Shown piece by piece: positions 55,177 through 64,000 of a stretch of DNA of 64,000 nucleotides. The first letter of the stretch is position 1, and each line of letters begins with the position of its first letter. The position numbers were made by a program, and so were the translations under genes. The stretch covers positions 34,689,126-34,753,125 of the forward strand of contig CM061233.1 of the NCBI GenBank assembly GCA_030844895.1, read 5' to 3'. Origin of the DNA: Ambrosia x helenae (Eukaryota; Streptophyta; Magnoliopsida; Asterales; Asteraceae). The notes beneath the pieces were generated by a model. That model worked only from the letters and a program-made list of their open reading frames with translations, was not told the DNA's origin and did no database searches.

Positions 55177-56636
55177 TGTGACAACCTGCACCCTTCACTT
55201 TTCATAAATGTGCATAATTGGTTCCTCAACTATTTCAAAATTTTCATTTTTAACCCTCGTATTTTAATAGGACCAAAATTCACAATTTAATAAAACTTAT
55301 AATTTTTATAAGTAAAAGTATGCACGTTTTATACTCACATCTACACCCGAGCACGTATGTTTCACACCTTGATACTCAAAGCCCTTAATTTTCGGTCCTA
55401 AAACAACTTAGAAACAGAAGGAAACAAGTCTATAATTTAAAATTGATTAAATTAGAAAAATTATTTTTTTAGCCCTCGCGGTCTGCTAAGACAGTCAAAC
55501 AGTCAAAGTTCCAGTCAAAGTCCTAGTCAAAAGTCCTAGTCAAAGTCTCAGTTAAAATCCTAGTCAAATAGTCAATTCATCTTAAAACCTTACTTTATTG
55601 TGTTGACCAATTTTAAAGCCTAATTGAATCTAAAACTAGTATAAAAACCCACCTATGACCCATTACACTTTGCACCTCTAAATCGATTGTTTCAATTCGA
55701 TTAAACTCTCCCTCATACCTTTCTTCTATAGTATATTACTTCTACATTTGAAGCTTTGATTATAAGCTCTCGTAATTGGCGAATTGGAAGCTGGATATTT
55801 TTCTTATTCAGTTTCTTTTCTTCTAAATTGGACTAGTTTCGTTGTTGAGTCTTTGGATTGCTCGCATTTTCACGCTCGCTTAGTCATCTAGTTATTTGGC
55901 GAAAGTGAGTGTTTCCTATCCCCTTTTTGCTTTTATTCATTTTTGGGGTGTTACATGTACACTTATACAAATTACAAATACAAGTTCACATTTTTACAAT
56001 ATAATTCTAGTACTATGTGCATTTGCTTACAAACGTGCTTTATGCTTAGACATTACATGTAGAATACATTTGTACTTAGTGAAATCATTAACATTGTACA
56101 AGCCGACCTTAACATTGGATAGCGCTATTGGATTGACAACCCACCTAGGTGATTCTCCCCCTTTTTCATCGGAGAATCCATGGTCATTGTTAAGTTATTA
56201 TCCATTTATTGGATAAGTACACCGCCGTTCATTTTAGTACATTTATACAGTTACAGGATTGATTTCGCTCATTTGTATGATACATAGTTTACATAAATGC
56301 ACTGTAGCTTGCACTTGAATTGTATAACATTTTCCAACTTACTATATGTATTAAAACTAGGAATGCTCACCAACATTTTATATGTTGACAAAACTTATTT
56401 TGTACATGTTTCAGGTGCAGTTTGATCTTAGTTCCATAGCATTGGATTTTAGTGCTTGCTATTAATAATTTATTTCAAATTTCATGTTTTGTTCAGACTT
56501 ATGTATTTTTCCCATTTCATCCATGTAAGACAATTTAAATTATTCAATAATATAGTTACATTTTAGTACCATGTGCTTTTGAACAATCGTCACTACGTGC
56601 CACCTCGATGATTCCGCCATCGGTTGAGGTGTTACA
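55177..56636 (+). repeat. 5' LTR of element B, 1,460 bp
   Basis: TGTGACAACCTGCACCC...GGTGTTACA. The right half (AGTCAAAGTC repeats at 55490-55570, TATA box CTAGTATAAAAACCC, end CCATCGGTTGAGGTG) matches the LTR of element A. The left third is unrelated to A. Confidence 0.9.
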
Positions 56637-56639
56637 GAT

Positions 56640-56652
56640 TGGTATCAGAGCC
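56640..56652 (+). other. Primer binding site of element B
   Basis: TGGTATCAGAGCC, complementary to initiator tRNA-Met, three bases after the LTR. Confidence 0.92.
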
Positions 56653-59600
56653 ATGGTTATAGGGAATTAGGTTATTAGAATGCCTTTTAGCCTAGTCTAT
56701 AACTAAGCTTACTTTCACGAGTCCTCTCGTTTATATTTCTCTTATTTCTTATATTTTCTTTCAAGATATTTTCGTTATGATTATTTCTCGTTATTCTTTC
56801 GATATTTTGCTTGGCGAAGAAGAGACTCATATTTCACAAACGAAACGGTATCATCAAGTTAGGAGTGGTATCCATAGCTTGGTGATTAGTTTCACTCATC
56901 TATATGTTATTTATCTTAGGAATATATATTTGAGATAGGAGTGACATCCACACCTCAAAGAGTATTTCTTTCAAAAAGGAACTTAACCACTAAGCTGGGA
57001 GTGATATCCTTACCTTAGTGATTGGTTTCATTCCACAATCGTTTTCAATTTTGAAATACATCTTTGAGTTAGGAGTGAAATCCAAATCTCAATGATCTAT
57101 TTTTGCATCTCGTTTTTAATCTTGCTAAAGTTTTGGAATTGACTAGTGATGGGGCACGTGCAATCTGGAAGGGTGAGCGCCTGTATCCTGAGTTTTCTAT
57201 CTAGGCCTGGTATTTCGTATAAATCCCAATCAGACGAGGGACCCGTATACCTACTTGGGAACTCTTGGGATGAACATTCAGTTATAGGCTAAAGTACGCC
57301 CCCACAAGTCACTAGGAAATTTCAAATACTTGAGTTGGTCAAAGTTTCCTATGGAAACAATTCTAATGTTTTATATCATTGATATTTATGGTTGTTTATC
57401 ATTTGAAGATTTCATTTAATCACTTGATGTTTCATATGCCATTATTCATTAATCATTCGCTTTTGAATCCATTATCATCATTACTAAAACTTTTGTTCGA
57501 TATATTATCGCATTAAAGTTTACACTATTTCACTTATGCTCATGATTTTTACACTATAAGGTATTACTCGTTTTGCGTTAAAACATTTTTACCCACGACT
57601 TAAGTTTTAAACTCTGTGTTTAACTTTGATCACATCCTGATTTTAGGAATGTTGCGTCATCATACAGTTAAAAATGAACATGGTTTTTCCAAACTTATTA
57701 TTTCAACCTGTTTTATACCTTCATGTTTACAAACTTACTTGATCGAAGTCATAGTATATCCTCATATACCTAATACTAATATTGTTGCACCCAGTCTCCT
57801 AAGCCATAGCCAATTATCATTAGTTAAAACTTCTTAGTCAGACTAAACTCATACATAAATGCCTACCTACATGATACACACTAGTACACTACTCTCTAAA
57901 ACGATTAATTTGACAACTTATTCTATAAGTCTTTTCACAAAGCCTATTCACCAAATTAGAACACACTTTTCATACACCTTGTGCCTTGAAACAAATAGCC
58001 CGCTATGAGCCCAAAGAGATGCCTTAGCGATCCAGCAAATAAATGATCTTTCAATGTATAAATTTCGTAAAAGTTTGAAAATTTAAAAGGTTTCAAGTTT
58101 ACCCAGTCTTAACGGGTAACACTTCAATTTTCTCAACATTTCATAACAATTAAAAATTTCCGACTTTTCAACCCACAAGTTAAAGAAATGTTTAAATACA
58201 GAAAATTTTATTTTCCAAAATTCGTCAAGGCATCTGGGATCATTCACAACCTTCACATCATTTTAAATCTTGGTATTTCGAAACACATTAGATTTACACA
58301 CACTTCATGAAATGGTTTCATCTTGCATTTTATAAACTTGCATTGCATATTTTACAAATCAAATGTAAATCTTCATGTTTTCATATAACGTATCCAATAT
58401 ATGTTTTCGGGAGGAATTTGCAACTAATAATATACCTTATAACACTTTTCAAACTCGACTTCTCGTAAACACATGAAAATGTGTACCTACGAAATCTTTT
58501 CAAGTAAACCTGTTTTGAACTTAAAACATTCTTCGGTTTCCAAAAAGTTATCCTCATACCAGTAGACTATACGTCTGTTCTGCGCACTTTCATTTACAGT
58601 AAATTTCATTATTTTTTTACACCATTCTATTTATAGTTACGTTCGTACATTATCTTATTATTTTTGTATTATTCTTTTGTTGGTAGTTATTTTCACGCGT
58701 TATTCGCAACTATTCTCGCACTAGTTATTAGTAGTTATTCTTACAACACTACTTTTGAGCATTAATTTAACTCGTTTACTTTCATTTTGTATAAATTGTG
58801 CGACGTACTCGATTTACGTTATGCTATTCTTTCAATCGAAATTTTATGCTATACTTATATACTTAAATGAACGCATATTTGGTATGCATATTTTTTTTTG
58901 TTGTGAGCAAAATCCTGTTATACTTTACATTATTTTGTTCATCATCATGACCAACGAACATACTAATTGATAGCTCGTATGAGATCTAAGCCAGTTCCCA
59001 TGTACGACTCGGTTCAGAGTATTCCTCTAACCCAAGGGGAACGGTGTAATCCTCAGAGTTTATCAATATGGTTGTTTAGAGCCCAATGATGTGAACAAAA
59101 ATTTACTGGTTAAGGGTGAACCCGAAAGGTGAAGAACCCCTAATCATGTCTTATACTTACACATTAATCTCATTACGGTTAAAAGGTGAACCTGAAAGGG
59201 GAAGAACCTCTAACCGCATCTTATACTTGAGCAGTATCTACTACTTAACACATTTTGGTTGCATGCATTGTTTCTTGTATTACTTATGTTAGTGTTATGG
59301 AAAAGCATAGCACCCTAGTGTAAGGTAAATCGATGATTACGGTCCGGAACGCAATCATGGATTTACAGGTACATGGGGGTGGTGTGTGATTCTACTTAGG
59401 CTATTGGTAGACAATCAGTACGAGTCCAAAGTATCAGTAGTGTGGTGGGTTAGCTGCGGTACACCCTATATATAAGCACGAGCGATACTGCGGGAGCGGA
59501 CTAGGAGTCTGACCAAGAACCTACCCATTACTATCTCTTTATTAGATCGTTGACTAATAGCTAGCATTTTCGATAAGAATGTTCTTACACAAGCTTCAAT

Positions 59601-60001
59601 TCGACTTCCTAGAGTCTTTCTCTGGACCATCCACGCAGAAAACACAAACTTTGTATACTCTTACACTCTCTGTTAGTCGAAATCCTGTTGCACGTCCTTA
59701 ATAAAGTTCGGTCAGAAAGTTCTCTAAAGTAAGGGAAGCTACTATAACACTGCCCTGCCCTAACCAGTTACATACTTTTCCAAACCTTGCTCACTATAAA
59801 CTCTTAGTTCTCTAACCTTGGGTCAAACTTTAAGGATTTCCAAACTCTTATTTTGGGTATTAAACAACTACTTCAAACTTTGTCAAATCATGACTGATGC
59901 ATTTCTTAAAATCTACTTGCCTTTTTATAAATGTCTTTTGTTTCATGAAAACCTTCACTTGAAAGTAATTTCGGGACGAAATTTTCTAAAGTAGGGGAGA
60001 C
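56653..60001 (+). other. Non-coding interior of element B with local repeats and PPT
   Basis: No frame longer than ~75 codons and no gag/pol motif. Four imperfect ~75-bp repeats with GGAGTGRTATCC and YTTAGTGATTGGTTTCA occur at 56860-57110. Two ~60-bp repeats (AAGGTGAACCYGAAAGG) are at 59107-59230. The purine tract GTAGGGGAGAC (59991-60001) precedes the 3' LTR. Confidence 0.78.
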
Positions 60002-60313
60002 TGTGACAACCTGCACCCTTCACTTTTCATAAATGTGCATAATTGGTTCCTCAACTATTTCAAAATTTTCATTTTTAACCCTCGTATTTTAATAGGACCA
60101 AAATTCACAATTTAATAAAACTTATAATTTTTATAAGTAAAAGTATGCACGTTTTATACTCACATCTACACCCGAGCACGTATGTTTCACACCTTGATAC
60201 TTAAAGCCCTTAATTTTCGGTCCTAAAACAACTTAGAAACAGAAGGAAACAAGTCTATAATTTAAAATTATTAAATTAGAAAAATTATTTTTTTAGCCCT
60301 CGCGGTCCGCTAA
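60002..60313 (+). repeat. 3' LTR of element B, truncated by insertion
   Basis: Identical in layout to 55177-55490 as far as GCTAA, where TGTAACATCCGAC of a family C LTR begins. GCTAA (60309-60313) should be repeated beyond the window. Confidence 0.9.
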
Positions 60314-62515
60314 TGTAACATCCGACAAAAATCGATATGTTTCCGTACGTAATTAGTATATGTAATTAACGGTTTAAGTGCATATTTAAATTAATTAGAT
60401 TAATTTAGCCTTAGAGAATAGCAAATTCCCATAAGATGCATAGGAATGCACATGTTTAATGATGAAGCACGATGGAGTCGCGTGAGAATAAACTTGTTCG
60501 GAACGGACGTTGGTGATTACCCGGTAAAAATTAAATAAACGAAAAGGATCCCGGACACCCAGGATATAAAATAAGGGATATTTTCACAAAATATAATGAG
60601 TTTTGGAACTCCGAAACCATAAGTGAAAACTTTTCATACGAATCTCCCGGTAACGGATAAAGTGCGCGTACCGCACCCGGTACGCGTACAACTTATAATT
60701 TCACCCGACAAGAGCCTATATAACCAATCAACACTTAAAATAGACTATGTTTAAGGGTTATTAGAGGCACTTTTAATGTCCGAATAACACGCGGTTAAAG
60801 TCCGAAAAATACCCGAACGACACCCGAACGACAAAGGATTAAACTTAACATATTATTTACCAAATGTTTTGTGTTGTGGACCCACAAAATACCCAGCCCA
60901 AACCGTACCCCAACCCTTACCAAGCCTAAAATATATTTTTTTGTACAAAACAAATCCATATAATCTAAAGAAAATATTAAAGATTTGATGATATCTTATG
61001 TAGATTGTGTGTGTACTTGGAGATTTCTAAAATCCTCCTCTTTCTTGTAAAAAAAATCGGCCAACACACATCCATATCTCCTAAGATTATTTTTTTTTGT
61101 ACTACTAGATATGAGAAGATCTAGGAAAGATTATAATATCTTGTGTGAGATATTGGGAGATCTTGCAAGATCATGGATGGATATTATAAAGATTGTAAGT
61201 ACTTGAAGATCACACATATCTTCCTTTTTCTTTTAAAAACCATCGGCCAAACACCCTCTTTAACATATATTCAAGATCACATGGTACATCATATCCATAT
61301 TTTAAGGGATTTAGAATCCAAGCAAGATATGGTGTGATCTTGGAGAGATTATAAGAAATCATGTGATACTACACTTGTGAAACAAAACAAAAACTTCTTC
61401 TTTCTCCTTGATTGTGGCCGTGAATTTGCTCTCACATACACACACATTCTTTCAAGTTTTAACACCTCCAAATCACTCATAAACATCCATCCTTCAAACC
61501 CCCATTGTGTGTTTCAAGCTTGGAGCTTAACCACATAGGAAGAACACACTAAACTCCATCAAAATCAAGCATTTTTAGCTTCCCTAGCCTTGTGCTAGTT
61601 GTAAGTATTCTTGATCTTGTTCTTATCTTTAAAAGTTTATGTTTAATATCTTGAAGCAAGTTGTACAAGGGGTTAACTTGATTAAGCTTTTCATGATAAA
61701 ACACATGCTTTTCAAGACTAAAATGGTGATAAAATGTATGATAGGGGCCGAAATTTTGGTGATGGTTATGTGAAGTATTCTTGTAGTTTTTATAAAGTTC
61801 ATGAATACTTAAAGAAAATGGTGATTTAAATATAACTTGTTATTAGAACTTGAATGAACTTAAAAATGGTTTTAATCATTTTAACTTAAAGATATAAGAC
61901 TTGTTAAAGTGGTAAATACTAGTGAACGTACACATGTATTTTGTATAAAGGTGTATTTTTATAAAATTGAGTTTTATAAAAATACGGACTTTTTCTAACA
62001 TATGGATTTATATAAAAACAAAGATTTTTATAAAAATGTTAGACAAACTAAAACTTGGGAGAACTTATATAAAAATGAACACTTTTATATAAATGGGAAT
62101 ATAAAAGTGTTGAAACATTTTTGTATATAAGTTGTCAAGTTTTGTGTTATAATTACAAAAGTGTTTATAAAAACTTCCAAGTAATATGTGTTGAGAATTA
62201 GAAAGTTGAATAATACTTCTAGAAAAACACATGTTGGAAGACTTGGAAGAAGGTTAACTATATATACGTATATAAGTTAAGAAATCGGACTTGGACTTGT
62301 TAACGAACTAAGACGTAAAAGTGGACAACGAGAAAAATATCATTACGTCAAGATGAGTAAAAATATATTTTTAAGGAGTTAAAATATATATAACTTGGGT
62401 GAAAAATTTACATAACACTTTCCTAAGTGTTGGAAAAATATTCGTGGGAGAAAATATAACGTAAATAATCTAACGATTAAAAACGTTAAACGAACGTATG
62501 GACTTAACGAGAAAA

Positions 62516-62548
<33 letters not shown>

Positions 62549-62550
<2 letters not shown>

Positions 62551-62622
62551 CGGCTCGACGAAATTCTAGTATATTTACTTAATGGGAAAGTAAATATACG
62601 GAAAGAAAACCGAGACGAGTAA

Positions 62623-62653
<31 letters not shown>

Positions 62654-62900
62654 ACCGAACCGACGAGATCCTAGTATATTTACTTAATGGGAAAGTAAAT
62701 ATACGGTGTGGTGAGTCGAGTCGGGCGTTAAAAATATATTATCGAACGACAAGACCTTAGTATATTTATTTGAATGGGGAAATAAATATGCGGTAAAGTG
62801 AGTCGGGTCGAGTGTTAAAATATGTCACATCGAACGATACGATCTTAAGTATAATTATTTAATGGAAAATAATTATACGTTAAGCGAAGTCGAGTCGAGG
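62549..62900 (+). repeat. Four ~90-bp hairpin units in the C3 LTR
   Basis: Same arrangement as at 21117-21480, with arms such as GTATATTTACTT/AAGTAAATATAC around AATGGGA. Confidence 0.85.
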
Positions 62901-63616
62901 ATAATATTATACAAGTTAAAGAAATATTAACGCGAATATATATAACTTGTAACAAGGGTAATCCATCACCAACGGACCTAGGACATATGTTTAATTAAAC
63001 GGGGAATTATATCTAAATGGTGGTGTTGGGAGTTGGGTGTACAACTTGCCGGAAAAGCACACGCTATAGACTTAGTGACTTACACGCACTAGGACGTTCG
63101 TAGGTGCTTGACCACAGACTTGCTATTCTCTGCTATTTGAGTGTACGCTGTACATCAGGTGTGTTTCACGGCCCCATTCTACTGTTTTAACTGGGGGAAG
63201 ATATGTTTGTCAAACGTTGTCACATGTTGAAATGTTTTCAAAGGTTAAAATGTGATAAGTGGTATGATGAGTACTTGAGCAGTGATCGCCACTCGGGGTT
63301 GAGTCCTCTCTTCTGTAATCATTAATTCAGGGAAATGAAACCGAAGGAATATTTGGATAGTACTATTGGTGCCTGACAAGGCCCACCCCTAATCGATAGC
63401 GTCGATTATGCATCGGCGTATGCCTGGGGTGCACGTATTCTGAAATTAAGTCGTTGGGTTCCGAGGAACGACTGGGAGCGGGGCATTATTATTAGTCTTG
63501 GTTTGGTTATGGGGCTCAAGGGATTGCTCATCATTATAGTTTGCAGGAGCTAGCTACTCCTTACAAATGCCACAAGTTGTGCAGGTTTCACACATGTTGT
63601 AAAAAAAAAAAGGAAA

Positions 63617-63692
63617 TATCGATCGACAAGATCCTAGTATAATTATTTAATGGGAAAATAATTATACGGTAAAGCGAGTCGAGTCGATGGTT
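63617..63692 (+). repeat. Additional single hairpin unit in the C3 LTR
   Basis: ATCGACAAGATCCTAG, then GTATAATTATTT-AATGGGA-AAATAATTATAC, then GAGTCGAGTCGATGG. It lies ~700 bp to the right of the four-unit cluster and is the closest match in the LTRs to the 45930-46880 monomer. Confidence 0.88.
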
Positions 63693-64000
63693 GTGAAAAT
63701 GCTGTTGTTCTGAAACTAAAACCCGTGAACTCACCAATATTTTATATATTGACGTCTTTTTAAACATATCTTTCAGGTAACTAAGCGCTGAATAGATGTG
63801 GGGCTAGTGCGGTGGAATTCGGGATGTCGGATACTGGTCGGGGTTTCATCAATTGTTACCAAAGGGTTGGAACAAACGGAGATACCTCACATTGAAACTT
63901 AATGTTCGTCGTTTTATGTAATGCTTCGCGCAATATTGTAACGAGATACTCATTTTCGACATTCTAATAAATTGATCTTTTCTAATTAAATATAGTTTGT

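Larger units (their letters stand above)
55177..60313 (+). mobile_element. Gypsy element B (non-autonomous), 3' LTR interrupted
   Basis: 5' LTR 55177-56636, primer site, ~3.36-kb interior without recognisable gag or pol, PPT, and the first 312 bp of the 3' LTR. The two LTR pieces differ at about three positions over 311 bp by eye, so the insertion is young. The leader block near 57150-57300 is the same as in element A (39405-39560), and the LTR 3' halves are alike. Confidence 0.87.
60314..64000 (+). mobile_element. LTR of gypsy family C (C3), running off the window
   Basis: It begins TGTAACATCCGACAAAAAT and follows the C1 LTR with many small differences; C1 suggests that about 85-100 bp remain beyond 64000. 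It contains (TA)n runs (62518-62548, 62628-62650), four hairpin units (62549-62900) and one additional hairpin unit (63617-63690). It could be a solo LTR or the 5' LTR of a full element. Confidence 0.87.

Overview
This window is repeat-dominated DNA from a flowering-plant nuclear genome. I infer an angiosperm from the combination of Ty1/copia and Ty3/gypsy LTR retrotransposons, a Sirevirus with an envelope-like ORF, Helitrons ending in CTAG, PIF/Harbinger-like, hAT-like and Mutator-like DNA transposons, tRNA-derived SINEs and U2-type introns. An Asteraceae host is only an impression from the repeat types. I found no convincing host gene. The only intact-looking coding gene I would defend is a small GRF zinc-finger gene carried inside a Mutator-like element (MULE).

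Layout. 1-1323: 3' end of a decayed copia element, with a G16 run just before its 3' LTR. 1664-2759: two TIR elements with TAA target duplications that abut and share one TAA. 3127-3238: a SINE with an 18-bp target duplication. 3943-5577: Helitron-like and hAT-like remnants. 5945-10925: a 4,981-bp MULE with ~200-bp TIRs and a perfect 9-bp target duplication (TTTGTAAAA). It holds a decayed MURA-type transposase on + and the GRF zinc-finger gene on -. 11078-12840: a hAT MITE, hairpin modules, a SINE and a hAT fragment.

13267-31690: a Sirevirus on the minus strand (3' LTR, PPT, envelope-like ORF, pol, gag, PBS), broken by later events. A hAT element sits in the integrase zinc finger (27200-28253). 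A short non-autonomous LTR element sits in the envelope-like ORF, where it has been rearranged with a 245-bp piece of that ORF at poly-G junctions (15318-22682). A 3,982-bp solo gypsy LTR interrupts that array (18482-22463). The 5' LTR is missing and a stub of envelope-like sequence abuts the PBS.

32140-32999 and 51606-53293: two minus-strand Helitrons with both termini and A^T target sites. 33001-37836: gypsy-like LTR and leader remnants. 37837-43491: gypsy element A (gag start and zinc knuckle only), split by another LTR and cut by a 100-N gap. 43592-51561: a very decayed minus-strand gypsy element C2 whose interior holds an 88-bp hairpin minisatellite. 53806-64000: a three-deep nest in which a copia LTR plus leader is interrupted by gypsy element B (LTRs about 1% diverged over the 311 bp compared by eye), whose 3' LTR is interrupted by a family C gypsy LTR running off the window.

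The features mostly tell a history of nested insertion, recombination and tandem amplification. The items most worth following up are the GRF gene in the MULE, the poly-G-bounded amplification inside the Sirevirus, and the hairpin minisatellite shared by gypsy LTRs and a gypsy interior. All boundaries and homologies were read by eye.
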